From positions 1-64,000 of the forward strand of contig WLXB01000003.1 of the NCBI GenBank assembly GCA_012103295.1: a stretch of DNA of 64,000 nucleotides, in the 5' to 3' direction. Position 1 is the first letter of the stretch, and each line of letters opens with the position of its first letter. Shown here piece by piece: positions 1 to 7,968 of this stretch. The notes below the pieces were generated by a model. The model was given only the letters and a program-made list of their open reading frames with translations, was not told where the DNA came from and made no database searches. The DNA comes from Alphaproteobacteria bacterium. Its GTDB lineage: Bacteria > Pseudomonadota > Alphaproteobacteria > Rhodospirillales > Rhodospirillaceae. The translations under genes were made by a program, and so were the position numbers.

Positions 1-1186
1 GCAGATTCATCCCGATCAACACGCCAAGCCAGATGGGGTCGACCCCAAGACGAATAAGCACGGGCGCGGCAATGGGTACGGTTATGAAAATGATCTCAAA
101 GGTGTCGAGAAAAAACCCGAGGAAGAAGATCACGAGCATCACAATAAACACCGCGCCCGCGGTGCCGCCTGGCATCCCTGCGAGAATGTCGAACACTAGG
201 TCTTCACCGCCGAGTCCTCGGAACACTAGGCTAAATACGGAAGCCCCGAGCAAAATGACAAACACCATTGAGCTGATCATCATTGTCGATCGCATGACCT
301 CTCTTAGGACCGGCAAGGTCATGCGACCTTTGAACGCGGCCAAAACCATCGCGCCCACAGCGCCCACAGAGGCCGACTCCGTCGGTGTAGCAATACCTGC
401 GAGAATGGATCCCAAAACTGCAAATATGAGTACCAACGGCGGCACCAAAGCGCCGAGCACCCGCCTTGGCAGGGTTGCTCTCTGGGCAGGGTCTAGTTCG
501 AGAGCGGGGCAGGAGTCGGGGTCGGTGATCGCACGAAATGCGATCCACACCATATAAAGGATGACCAGAATCAACCCCGGAAGGATTGCGCCGGCAAACA
601 GTTGACCGACAGACAGGGGGTCAGGTGAGAAATTTCCCATCTGTAGTTGAGCTTGCTGGTTGGCGCCCTGGAGAATGTCGCCCATGAAGATCAAGACAGT
701 TGAGGGCGGAATGATCTGTCCCAACGTCCCTGATGCGCAAATTGCACCGGTCGATAGCTTTGGGTCGTAGCCCGCCCGCGTCATGACTGGCAGGCTCAAC
801 AGGCCCATGGTGACAACGGTGGCACCGACAATGCCGGTCGATGCTGCCAACAACGCACCGACTATAATGACGGAAAACCCGAGGCCGCCGCGAACAGCGC
901 CAAACAATTCCCCCATGATCAATAGCAGTTGCTCAGCAATCTTTGAGCGCTCAAGCATGACCCCCATGAATACGAATAGGGGCACGGCAACGAGCACTTC
1001 GTTGGTCATGGTGCCGAAGTAACGCGAGGCTAGAGCTGTCAGGAGGCTGGGTTCAAAGAGTCCAAGGCCAATGCCCAAGCCACCAAACATCAATGCGGTT
1101 CCGGCCAGGGTGAAGGCCACCGGGTATCCCGCTAACACCACCAATATGGTGACAAGGAACATCAGGGCTGAGAGCACTTCTCCCAT
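1..1186 (-). CDS. dctM: TRAP transporter large permease (DctM family), 3' end cut by window edge
   Basis: Large membrane subunit of a tripartite ATP-independent periplasmic (TRAP) transporter, which imports organic acids or related solutes with a sodium or proton gradient using a periplasmic binding protein. About 395 residues are visible, made of successive hydrophobic helices with typical DctM segments such as 'TGIVGATVVTMGLLSLP', 'GTLGQIIPPSTVLI' and 'ATPTESASVGAVGAMVLAA'. The ATG at 1186 overlaps the stop of the small permease by one base (TGATG), so the two are translationally coupled. The C-terminus and probably the binding-protein gene lie beyond the left edge. The substrate cannot be read from the sequence. 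Confidence 0.93.
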   Translation of the reverse strand, partial: MGEVLSALMFLVTILVVLAGYPVAFTLAGTALMFGGLGIGLGLFEPSLLTALASRYFGTMTNEVLVAVPLFVFMGVMLERSKIAEQLLLIMGELFGAVRGGLGFSVIIVGALLAASTGIVGATVVTMGLLSLPVMTRAGYDPKLSTGAICASGTLGQIIPPSTVLIFMGDILQGANQQAQLQMGNFSPDPLSVGQLFAGAILPGLILVILYMVWIAFRAITDPDSCPALELDPAQRATLPRRVLGALVPPLVLIFAVLGSILAGIATPTESASVGAVGAMVLAAFKGRMTLPVLREVMRSTMMISSMVFVILLGASVFSLVFRGLGGEDLVFDILAGMPGGTAGAVFIVMLVIFFLGFFLDTFEIIFITVPIAAPVLIRLGVDPIWLGVLIGMNL

Positions 1187-1812
1187 CACGCGCCTGCGTC
1201 TGATGAATGAAGGGATGCTGATGCAGCATTCGGAGAGTAGTCGTCACGCCCATTCAGAAATAGAACGCGTCGTGCAATGAGAGCGATGCCTTGAAGGGAT
1301 ATCACGGCACAGAACACCCAGATCATGGTTTTTAGGAGATACAAACCGGGCATCCCGTTTGATTGGGAAGAGGGCTCAAGAATTGCCCAGGACGCGAGCA
1401 CAAATTGTGATGACGTCCAGGCCAGCACAGCCATCCAGGGTAGCAGGAATACCAAGGTTCCTAGGATGTCGACCCAAGCTTTTGTCCGTGCCGGGAAGCG
1501 TGAGTAGGCTATGTCGACGTTGACGTGCCCGCCGTGCAAAAGCGTGAATCCGGCGCCAACCATAAACACGACGGCGAGCTGCCATACGTATAGTTCCTGC
1601 ATCCAAGGAAAGCCGATCGAAAATCCGTAGCGCAGAACGACGACCAGGAAGCAAGTCAACACGCAGCCCAACGTGAGCCAGGCAACGACGCGTCCAATCC
1701 ATTCGTTCGCCGTATCAACCACGGCGACAAGGGTGGCAAGTCCATTGAGCAACGTATATTCCCCCTTTAGCGTTTCTAGCAGGACTGGTTGGGGGGCGCC
1801 ACAACAGCGCAT
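1186..1812 (-). CDS. dctQ: TRAP transporter small permease (DctQ family)
   Basis: Small four-helix membrane subunit of the same TRAP transporter. The 208 residues contain four hydrophobic segments (roughly 40-62, 75-97, 117-140 and 160-180) and the DctQ-type pattern 'FPWMQELYVWQLAVVFMVGAGFT' in part, followed by 'GHVNVDI'. The ATG at 1812 is the only obvious Met before the first helix, but about 30 residues ahead of it look non-conserved, so the true start could be slightly downstream at a non-ATG codon. It is followed without a gap by the large permease. It diverges from the cyclic-nucleotide-binding gene at 1941. Confidence 0.9.
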   Translation of the reverse strand: MRCCGAPQPVLLETLKGEYTLLNGLATLVAVVDTANEWIGRVVAWLTLGCVLTCFLVVVLRYGFSIGFPWMQELYVWQLAVVFMVGAGFTLLHGGHVNVDIAYSRFPARTKAWVDILGTLVFLLPWMAVLAWTSSQFVLASWAILEPSSQSNGMPGLYLLKTMIWVFCAVISLQGIALIARRVLFLNGRDDYSPNAASASLHSSDAGA

Positions 1813-1853
1813 TCTGTGGCGAATCCGAGGGCTTTGATTTTGAGGATAAATCT

Positions 1854-1882
1854 TTGTCGAGTCCCGGTCTCCCGTCTACAAT
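1854..1882 (+). promoter_or_regulatory. Sigma-70-type promoter for the 1941 gene
   Basis: TTGTCG (1854-1859), 17 bases, TACAAT (1877-1882). It points at the cyclic-nucleotide-binding gene that starts 59 bases after the -10 element. Pattern match only. Confidence 0.6.
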
Positions 1883-1940
1883 GCCGCTGGGTTAAGGTAC
1901 CCATCGGTCGGCATGGGTCCGGCGGCTAAGGTCAGGTGTT

Positions 1941-2531
1941 ATGGTTCAATCGCTCGAAGAGCACGCTATTGAGGTGGTTAATTACCCCAAGGGAACAACC
2001 CTGTTTCGCCAGGGTGAGCCTGGAAATGCGGCTTTTATCGTCAACGGTGGGTCGATTGGAATCTACCGCGAGGTAGAGGACAAACGGGTGCCTCTGGCCA
2101 CTCTGCGAAAGGGCGAGCTGTTCGGTGAGATGGCTGTGATCGATGGTAGCCCGAGGATGGCATCAGCTATCACGCTTGAAGATAGCACTCTGACAATGAT
2201 CTCGGTTGAGCTCATGTCCGAGAAAATGAAAAAGACGGACCCGTTCATAAAAGCGTTAATCACCATGTTGCTGGGCAACTTGCGCAGCGTTCATGACAGC
2301 TACACACCGAAAGCCCGCAGTCTGCTCGATTCCGTCAGTGCTCTAAGTCGACAGTGCGACGCCCTCACCAAGTTCCTCACCGATAGTGAAGACATCGATC
2401 TGGATGTGGACGTTGCCGTTAAAGTCGGCCAACTCAATGAGATCGTTACGGAGCTCCAAGGTATTGCGGATGAGAATCGCGACAAAGATCGTCGCGGTGA
2501 TTCGATGCCGCCGGCCGAGCCGCCCACCTAG
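1941..2531 (+). CDS. Stand-alone cyclic-nucleotide-binding domain protein
   Basis: The N-terminal 110 residues form a cAMP/cGMP-binding (CAP_ED) fold: 'GTTLFRQGEPGNAAFIVNGG' is the first beta-roll part, and 'FGEMAVIDGSPRMASA' is the phosphate-binding cassette, with Glu and Arg in the usual places. The remaining 80 residues are helical and polar and show no helix-turn-helix, so this is not a complete Crp/Fnr transcription factor. Proteins of this shape usually act as cytoplasmic sensor modules. It is separated by 8 bases from the dioxygenase gene at 2540 and is probably cotranscribed with it. The ligand is unknown. Confidence 0.85.
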   Translation: MVQSLEEHAIEVVNYPKGTTLFRQGEPGNAAFIVNGGSIGIYREVEDKRVPLATLRKGELFGEMAVIDGSPRMASAITLEDSTLTMISVELMSEKMKKTDPFIKALITMLLGNLRSVHDSYTPKARSLLDSVSALSRQCDALTKFLTDSEDIDLDVDVAVKVGQLNEIVTELQGIADENRDKDRRGDSMPPAEPPT

Positions 2532-2539
2532 GGACGGGT

Positions 2540-3382
2540 ATGACCCGTATTTCAGCTACTAGCGAACAGCGTGATGCATTCAACCGGGATGGTGTTCTCT
2601 GTCTTCGCGGCGTTATTGACCCTAAATTAATCGCCGTGCTGGCCGAGGGCATAGACTCATGCCTTGAGCGACCAGGCCCAAAGGGTCGCAATTTCAACGC
2701 AGTAGAATCGCCTGGACGGTTTGCCGGCGACGTCTTCATGTGGACGTTCGACGACGCTATGCGTCAGTTTCTGTTGGATAGTCCGTTGGCCGAAATTGCA
2801 GCGTCGTTTATGGGATCTGACACCGCGGTTCATATGCTGGACCAAATGTTTGTCAAAGAACCACACACGCCGTCTCGCAGTCCGTGGCACCAAGATCAAA
2901 CTTACATGTATGCCGATGGCGAGCAGCTGATATCGATCTGGGTCGCAGCGGATCCCGTTACGATTGAATCGGGTGCAGTGGAATGGATTAAGGGGTCACA
3001 TCGGTCGGGCAAGCTTTATCAAGCGACGGGGTTTGACCCCAACATTACATACGAAACAGACGACTATGATGTTCTGCCGGATATCGAATCCAACCGTGAT
3101 CAACACGATATTGTTGCGTATGAGACTGAGCCCGGAGACATCGTCATCAATCATTTGAGGACGCTTCACGCCGCGCCGGGAAATGGAACAGATCAGCGCC
3201 GCAGGGCTGTTGCGTACCGATTCACGGGGGATGATGCGTACTATGCGATTCGTAAGAAGGGGTCTCAGCCGATTGTTGATCCCGGCCTCGCTCAAGGGGC
3301 GCCGATGCCGTGCGACGTTTTTCCCAAGCTGTGGCCGGCACCGGTTGAAGCACCGTCTTTACATGTCGACAGGCCCCGTTAG
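2540..3382 (+). CDS. Phytanoyl-CoA dioxygenase (PhyH) family protein
   Basis: A 280-residue Fe(II)/2-oxoglutarate-dependent oxygenase of the PhyH family. The iron site is visible as His117-x-Asp119 in 'SPWHQDQTYMY', with a distal His at about 210 in 'TLHAAPGNG' and the 2-oxoglutarate-binding Arg at about 220. 'SGAVEWIKGSHRSG' is the usual PhyH strand after the HxD motif. Bacterial members hydroxylate diverse small molecules, so the substrate is open. It sits 8 bases after the cyclic-nucleotide-binding gene. Its stop lies 6 bases from that of the convergent acetyltransferase gene. Confidence 0.88.
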   Translation: MTRISATSEQRDAFNRDGVLCLRGVIDPKLIAVLAEGIDSCLERPGPKGRNFNAVESPGRFAGDVFMWTFDDAMRQFLLDSPLAEIAASFMGSDTAVHMLDQMFVKEPHTPSRSPWHQDQTYMYADGEQLISIWVAADPVTIESGAVEWIKGSHRSGKLYQATGFDPNITYETDDYDVLPDIESNRDQHDIVAYETEPGDIVINHLRTLHAAPGNGTDQRRRAVAYRFTGDDAYYAIRKKGSQPIVDPGLAQGAPMPCDVFPKLWPAPVEAPSLHVDRPR

Positions 3383-3388
3383 GACGCA

Positions 3389-3910
3389 TCAGCCGTAAGA
3401 TGGGATGTCCGCCCATCCATAGGCCAGCTCGTCCAGGTCAACGCTGCCATATCGTATGGTACGGCTAGACACCAATGATCCACCGAGATGTTTGTAGAAC
3501 GCTGTCGCTGGATTGTCTTTTAGAACCCATACAGCCAGTCCTTCAAATCCCGCAGCGGATAATCGATTGCTGGCTGCCATGAAGAGCCGCCGCCCGTGAC
3601 CGCTTTTCTGAAAGCCGGGTAATATATAAAGGCTTGAGATTTCAGCCTCGTGGCCTGGGATGACGGATCGAATACCGCCGCCACTGATAAATCCGACGAT
3701 CTCGCCGTCTTCATTCTCACTGACCAGTATCGGCATATCGTCACGTGCGCGCTCTATGACCCGCGCCCAGGTGATCGCACGGTTCTCTGTGGTCACCTGG
3801 ATCAGTTCGGTTTCTGGAATAATGCCGGCGTAGGTCGCCCGCCATGTTTTGACATGAACATTGGCGATGTGAGCGGCGTCTTCAATCTCGGCGGCTCGAA
3901 TGGTCAGCAT
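3389..3910 (-). CDS. GNAT family N-acetyltransferase
   Basis: Acetyl-CoA-dependent acetyltransferase of 173 residues. The acetyl-CoA-binding motif A is visible in 'SSLYILPGFQKSGHGRRLF' (Q/R-x-x-G-x-G/A pattern), followed by 'NPATAFYKHLGG', the usual motif B. The ATG at 3910 starts directly with the conserved 'LTIRAAEIEDAAHIA' strand. An in-frame start at 4027 would add 39 unlikely residues and run into the promoter region of the divergent gene, so it was not used. The substrate is unknown. Confidence 0.85.
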   Translation of the reverse strand: MLTIRAAEIEDAAHIANVHVKTWRATYAGIIPETELIQVTTENRAITWARVIERARDDMPILVSENEDGEIVGFISGGGIRSVIPGHEAEISSLYILPGFQKSGHGRRLFMAASNRLSAAGFEGLAVWVLKDNPATAFYKHLGGSLVSSRTIRYGSVDLDELAYGWADIPSYG

Positions 3911-4025
3911 AGTTCCCAGCTTAGCTGTCCATCGCGCGGATGTCGCGGAAGCAACGCGTAGCAGTGCGGCCATATCCGGTGACAATAGGTTTACGGGATT
4001 CAAACACCATAAAAGGACAATTTTC

Positions 4026-5012
4026 ATGATCGTTTCTTCTGTCGACCGTTTTTTAATGGACCGGCGTCAGGCGCTGGGCGCTGGACTTGGCCTGGCGGCC
4101 GCCGCGGCTGGCCTCTCCTCATCGACGGCTCAGGCTAAATCCAATGGGTTCGATACGGCCCTGGATTTCGACGGTGCCTTTGACCCCGAGCGGGCCGAGC
4201 ACAACACCCTCGCATTTTGTAAGCTGATGTCCGACACCAAGGATAACGTTGAATCCTGTGGCTATTTTAAAGGTGATGTCTTGGCCTATGTCGGCCCCAA
4301 CAAACGGCTCGAGCCTTTGTTTGGATACGAAGGGTTCGGCATGACCCGAACCTATCAAGTCGGCGACTACTCGTGGAAGAAACTTCACAAAGAGGTGTCT
4401 TACTACACCGATCTCAAAACTGGCGAAGTCATGGACGAGTGGCACAACCCGTTCCTTGATGAAACGGTCAAGGTCGTGCAAGTCCATAATGATGTCGTGA
4501 ACTCGACTTGGGCACCGACGTATTCGTTTGGTGTCGGCCCCACAAAAGTCACCTATCCGTTCAAATTTCCGTGGCTGATTATGGGTGACAACGCGGTCGT
4601 CGACTTTGGCGTCAATACGACGCACAGGGCGGTCCTGCAGCCTGAAGAATGGCCGCGCGAATCTCATGGTGAAACCACGCAAGTCTTGGAAGCGATTCAA
4701 GTCCACGCCAGCTTGTCAGATTTGATGGATCCGAAGCAAACCACCGTTCAAGCCTCCGGATCGTGGCAACGTATTTCTCCGTGGCTACCGTGGATGTTGA
4801 TGGGCTTGCAGCCGGGTCATCTGTTTTACAAAACGGTCACACGTCGTATGCCAGAAGGGGTTGAGGGGCTGCCCCGTCACGTTCGAGAATATACCGAGGC
4901 GAATTTCCCCGATTACTTCACCGCGCCGACGGAATGGCAGGAGCCAAACGTATCGAGCTACGAAGTTTATGAACGGGAAATGGACCCTCAACCGTTTAAA
5001 GACGGGGTTTAA
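4026..5012 (+). CDS. DUF1838 family protein with Tat signal
   Basis: 328-residue exported protein resembling the DUF1838 family. The start at 4026 follows an AGGACA ribosome-binding site and gives a twin-arginine leader (MDRRQALGAG..., Arg-Arg at residues 13-14, then an Ala-rich hydrophobic stretch ending near 'TAQA'). A second ATG at 4056 would give the leader starting MDRRQ. The mature part has many aromatic residues and the family-like segments 'GYEGFGMTRTY' and 'DEWHNPFLDETVKVVQVHND'. No catalytic function is established for the family. A strong terminator follows at 5037. Confidence 0.8.
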   Translation: MIVSSVDRFLMDRRQALGAGLGLAAAAAGLSSSTAQAKSNGFDTALDFDGAFDPERAEHNTLAFCKLMSDTKDNVESCGYFKGDVLAYVGPNKRLEPLFGYEGFGMTRTYQVGDYSWKKLHKEVSYYTDLKTGEVMDEWHNPFLDETVKVVQVHNDVVNSTWAPTYSFGVGPTKVTYPFKFPWLIMGDNAVVDFGVNTTHRAVLQPEEWPRESHGETTQVLEAIQVHASLSDLMDPKQTTVQASGSWQRISPWLPWMLMGLQPGHLFYKTVTRRMPEGVEGLPRHVREYTEANFPDYFTAPTEWQEPNVSSYEVYEREMDPQPFKDGV

Positions 5013-5036
5013 ACCGAGCTCAAATATCGGTGTAGA

Positions 5037-5068
5037 GGGGCGACCGCAAGAAACGGGTCGCCCCTTTT
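5037..5068 (+). terminator. Rho-independent terminator after DUF1838 gene
   Basis: GGGGCGACC / GGGTCGCCCC stem with a 9-base loop followed by TTTT, 24 bases after the stop of the DUF1838 gene. Confidence 0.85.
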
Positions 5069-5092
5069 GCGATCTGGGGCATACGATAGAGC

Positions 5093-5953
5093 ATGCTTAA
5101 GGACGCCACACCATTGCCCAAACAAAAGGATTCAGACGCCGCACGCGACTACGTGCGGGTCGAACGTGCCATCGATTATCTGGTCTCCCACCGGGAGTCT
5201 CAGCCTAGTCTAGATGCAGTGGCTGATCACGTTGGCCTTAGTGCGTTTCACACCCAGCGGCTGTTCACCCGCTGGGCAGGTGTCAGCCCAAAGCGTTTTC
5301 TCTCCTATTTGACGGTCGAACACGCCAAGCAACGATTGGAGGAATCGGCCAGCGTTTTCGATGCAGCGTTCGATGCCGGGCTGTCCGGATCGTCTCGTCT
5401 GCACGACCTTATGGTTTCGGCTGAGGCCATGACACCAGGAGAGTATAAGGCGCAAGGTTCGGATATCACGATTCGCTATGGGGTGGCTCCTACGCCCTAC
5501 GGCGACGCCCTTTTCTTGGTCTCTGATCGCGGGTTGTGTGGACTGGAGTTTTTCAGTTCTGGTTTGGACACCCTATTGGCTGATGCCAAAAGTCGTTGGC
5601 CCTTGAGTCAATTTGTTGAAGCCCATGCGACCGCTGCGGAAGCGGCTCAGCGAATATTTGGATCCCGAGATTCCATTTCTATTCTCATGAAGGGAACATC
5701 GTGGCAATTGCAGGTTTGGTCCGCGCTGCTTCGCATTCCGGAAGGTTCTATCGTGAGTTACGGTCAAATCGCTGACGCAGTATGCACACGAAAAGCATCG
5801 CGTGCGGTTGGCACCGCCGTTGCCGCGAACCACATCGGATACATCGTGCCGTGCCATCGCGTTCTGCGCGCGACCGGTTTGTTCAAGCGCTATCGCTGGG
5901 GCGCACCGCGCCGTTGGGCGATGTTGGCGCGCGAGGCGGCGGTCGACGACTAG
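5093..5953 (+). CDS. AraC-HTH / methylated-DNA--[protein]-cysteine S-methyltransferase fusion (Ada-like)
   Basis: 286 residues in two parts. Residues 20-115 are an AraC-type helix-turn-helix ('SLDAVADHVGLSAFHTQRLF'). Residues 125-282 are an O6-alkylguanine-DNA alkyltransferase with the acceptor Cys254 in 'IVPCHRVLRATG' and the DNA-binding helix 'IVSYGQIADAV'. The N-terminal zinc/phosphotriester domain of E. coli Ada is absent, as in many bacterial Ada homologues. It should remove alkyl groups from guanine and may regulate its own gene. It stands alone between two terminated units. Confidence 0.9.
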   Translation: MLKDATPLPKQKDSDAARDYVRVERAIDYLVSHRESQPSLDAVADHVGLSAFHTQRLFTRWAGVSPKRFLSYLTVEHAKQRLEESASVFDAAFDAGLSGSSRLHDLMVSAEAMTPGEYKAQGSDITIRYGVAPTPYGDALFLVSDRGLCGLEFFSSGLDTLLADAKSRWPLSQFVEAHATAAEAAQRIFGSRDSISILMKGTSWQLQVWSALLRIPEGSIVSYGQIADAVCTRKASRAVGTAVAANHIGYIVPCHRVLRATGLFKRYRWGAPRRWAMLAREAAVDD

Positions 5954-6032
5954 CGCCGGCCTGCCAATGAAAACGCGCGACAACCCCCTGACCCCAATAC
6001 ATTCTATGGCGGTAGAATTTATCTGTACCCCT

Positions 6033-6060
6033 CTTGAACAATCCTAAGTGCGTATTATCT
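6033..6060 (+). promoter_or_regulatory. Sigma-32 (heat-shock)-type promoter
   Basis: CTTGAA (6033-6038), 14 bases, TATTATCT (6053-6060), whose last four bases fit the ATNT end of the RpoH -10 consensus. The predicted start site near 6067 would leave a leader of about 110 bases before the hsp20 start codon. Confidence 0.6.
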
Positions 6061-6117
6061 CAGGGGTGTCGGATGCCGCTTTAGGGTCCGGTGATTGACT
6101 TAACCAGGCGTGACCAT

Positions 6118-6175
6118 TGCGGTGCGTTTTGGGGCCGCAGTACCACGTCGCTTGATATCGCTTTAGGAGGATATC
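6118..6175 (+). promoter_or_regulatory. Candidate RNA thermometer in the hsp20 leader
   Basis: Two hairpins can form in the leader: TGCGG (6118-6122) with CCGCA (6135-6139), and GATATC (6154-6159) with GATATC (6170-6175). The second encloses the AGGAGG ribosome-binding site, whose last base is in the stem, two bases before the ATG at 6178. The size and position resemble ROSE-type elements in front of alphaproteobacterial small heat-shock genes. The classic ROSE anti-Shine-Dalgarno sequence was not recognised. Confidence 0.45.
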
Positions 6176-6177
6176 TT

Positions 6178-6645
6178 ATGCGTACTTTAGATCTCGCCCC
6201 TTTGTTTCGTGCGTCAGTTGGATTCGACAACCTGACCCGTGTTTTGGATGCCGCCGCTCGACAGGACAGCGTGCAGGCTTACCCCCCCTATAACATCGCC
6301 AAAGCGTCTGACGACGCGTATCGCATTACCTTTGCCGTCGCGGGATTTAGCCAAGACGACATTGATGTCGTAATCGAGAACAATACGCTCTCGGTCAAAG
6401 GAAAGGTCGCGCAAGAGAGTGAAGACGTTGCATATCTCCATCGTGGAATAGCTGGCCGTTCCTTTGAGCGCAGATTCCAGCTCGCAGACCATATTCAGGT
6501 GATCGACGCGACCATGGAAAATGGCTTACTGCATGTTGATCTCAAACGTGAGGTGCCAGAGGCTTTGAAGCCGCGTGTGGTTTCGATCTCGAAGGCCTCC
6601 TCAACGCCGAAAATCGAAGGATCGGTAGAGCAAAAAGCCGCCTAA
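6178..6645 (+). CDS. Small heat-shock protein, Hsp20/IbpA family
   Basis: 155-residue ATP-independent holdase chaperone. The alpha-crystallin domain covers about residues 38-140 and includes 'FAVAGFSQDDIDVVIENNTL' and the A-x-x-x-N-G-L-L element near 'ATMENGLLHVDLKRE'. A C-terminal V-x-I-type anchor is present in 'RVVSIS'. The ATG at 6178 was chosen because an AGGAGG lies 7 bases upstream. It is a single-gene unit with a heat-shock-type promoter before it and a strong terminator after it. Confidence 0.93.
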   Translation: MRTLDLAPLFRASVGFDNLTRVLDAAARQDSVQAYPPYNIAKASDDAYRITFAVAGFSQDDIDVVIENNTLSVKGKVAQESEDVAYLHRGIAGRSFERRFQLADHIQVIDATMENGLLHVDLKREVPEALKPRVVSISKASSTPKIEGSVEQKAA

Positions 6646-6689
6646 TCGGACTTCGCGCGTCCCCTCGCGAACTTCCAGATAAACTTCAT

Positions 6690-6720
6690 AGCCCTCGCAG
6701 TTCGCTGCGGGGGCTTTTCT
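6690..6720 (+). terminator. Rho-independent terminator after hsp20
   Basis: 11-bp stem AGCCCTCGCAG / CTGCGGGGGCT (one G-U) closed by a TTCG tetraloop and followed by TTTTC. Confidence 0.9.
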
Positions 6721-6778
6721 TTGTGCGAATGTCTTGCGACGCTGTCGGTTCAGCTGCATTGCAATAGAGGAGCGCGCC

Positions 6779-7183
6779 ATGGCCCATCCAGACAACGTCA
6801 TCTCTGTGAACCATGAACTCGAGCAAAAATTTGGTATGAGCTATCTCATTCGATCAAGCGGTCCAACGCTGCATATGGCCGGAATATTGTCAGCAGACGA
6901 GAATTTCAATGTTTATGGCGAAGGGGATATGGCGGCCCAAATCAGGCGCATTTATGAGCGCATGACAGCGGTGCTTGCTAAGGCAGACTGCACGTTGGTG
7001 AATGTTGTGAGCGAAATCAGCTTCACTACAGATATGGACGCTCTGGCAGCGGCGTCCGGCGTTAGGGATGAGATTTACAAAGCAGCAGGCGCAGCACCGC
7101 CCGTGGCCACGGCGGTTCAGGTATCGGCGCTCTACTTGCCGGGTGCTATGCTTGAAATTCAAGCGACAGCTGAGCTGTATTAA
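6779..7183 (+). CDS. RidA/YjgF/UK114 family protein
   Basis: 134 residues with the chorismate-mutase-like RidA fold: 'ADENFNVYGEGDMAAQIRRIYE' and 'LVNVVSEISFTTDMDALAAA' are typical helices and strands, and the C-terminus ends 'MLEIQATAEL'. Classical RidA deaminates reactive enamine/imine intermediates. Here the position of its catalytic Arg ('PARS-V') reads 'PVATAV', so classical activity is doubtful. The ATG at 6779 has GAGGAG upstream. It starts a tightly packed run with the RraA-like gene 13 bases downstream. Confidence 0.88.
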   Translation: MAHPDNVISVNHELEQKFGMSYLIRSSGPTLHMAGILSADENFNVYGEGDMAAQIRRIYERMTAVLAKADCTLVNVVSEISFTTDMDALAAASGVRDEIYKAAGAAPPVATAVQVSALYLPGAMLEIQATAELY

Positions 7184-7196
7184 GGGGTGCTTCGAT

Positions 7197-7910
7197 ATGT
7201 CTTTGTATGAAATCGTGACCGATTTTGAGCGACCAGATCCGGCCCTTATTGAACGGGCGTTGGATCTCTATTTCTGCATCGTCGGCTGCCGTGTTGGTCC
7301 TCGTTACGTTATGGATGCTGGAATCAAGGCGCTTGAACGGGAATGGCGTATCTGCGGACCGGCCGTTACCGTCCGACCGGAACAGACAGATGACGTCTAT
7401 ATGGCGCAACTTGTTGGCAAGTACGTCAAGCCTGGCGACGTGGTGGTTGTAGATGCCGGTGGGCGAGCAGACGCAGCATGCCTCGGAGCGAGTATGGCGA
7501 ACGGTCTAAAAGAAATGGGAGCCGTTGGAATCGTCGCCGATGGATTTGTTTTAACCGCTGAAGTTATCCGCAAGCGCGAGGGCATACCTGTGTTCTGCCG
7601 GGGCTCCGTTTCGCTGTCGCGTGGGACCAATCACCCTGGCTGGATCAATACGCCGGCGATTTGTGGGGGGGGGGTTATTGTCAATCCAGGCGATCTCATA
7701 CTCGGCGATGAAGATGGAGTCGTCGTTGTGCCGCAGACCCATGCTGAAGAAATCATTTCCCTGGTCGAAGGGCATGGCAATGGGCGGGAAAAACCGGGAA
7801 GGCCACGCGACGGAAATATTCCCGACCGTGATCCCGTGGATGACCCCTACTACAAGCGCTCCGGGGCTGAAGCCAAGCTTGCAGAAATGGACAATATCAT
7901 CATTCGGTAA
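7197..7910 (+). CDS. RraA-like / HMG aldolase-family protein
   Basis: 237 residues of the RraA family, which includes 4-hydroxy-4-methyl-2-oxoglutarate aldolases, oxaloacetate decarboxylases and the RNase E inhibitor RraA. Visible hallmarks are 'GPAVTVRP', 'VKPGDVVVVDAGGRADAACLG', 'VNPGDLILGDEDGVVVVP'. Aldolase members carry Arg-Asp after 'DG..'; here that stretch reads 'ADGFVLTAEVI', so the usual residues seem to be missing. The ATG at 7197 was preferred because the longer frame overlaps the preceding gene. Lying beside RidA- and racemase-like genes suggests a catabolic cluster. Confidence 0.85.
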   Translation: MSLYEIVTDFERPDPALIERALDLYFCIVGCRVGPRYVMDAGIKALEREWRICGPAVTVRPEQTDDVYMAQLVGKYVKPGDVVVVDAGGRADAACLGASMANGLKEMGAVGIVADGFVLTAEVIRKREGIPVFCRGSVSLSRGTNHPGWINTPAICGGGVIVNPGDLILGDEDGVVVVPQTHAEEIISLVEGHGNGREKPGRPRDGNIPDRDPVDDPYYKRSGAEAKLAEMDNIIIR

Positions 7911-7968
7911 CGGCGACCGTGACACAGACATATCGTCCTCAGTCACGCGCCTTTCAAAGGAAAGAACA

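Noticed and set aside
33..1022. Plus-strand frames opposite the TRAP large permease (for example 33-557 and 783-1022)
   Set aside because: They are antisense to a conserved membrane protein and have Arg/Pro/Thr-rich composition typical of shadow frames.
7068..7968. Longer starts for the RraA-like and SnoaL-like genes
   Set aside because: The extended frames are shadows inside the preceding genes; internal ATGs at 7197 and 7969 have better context and give a typical start or signal peptide.
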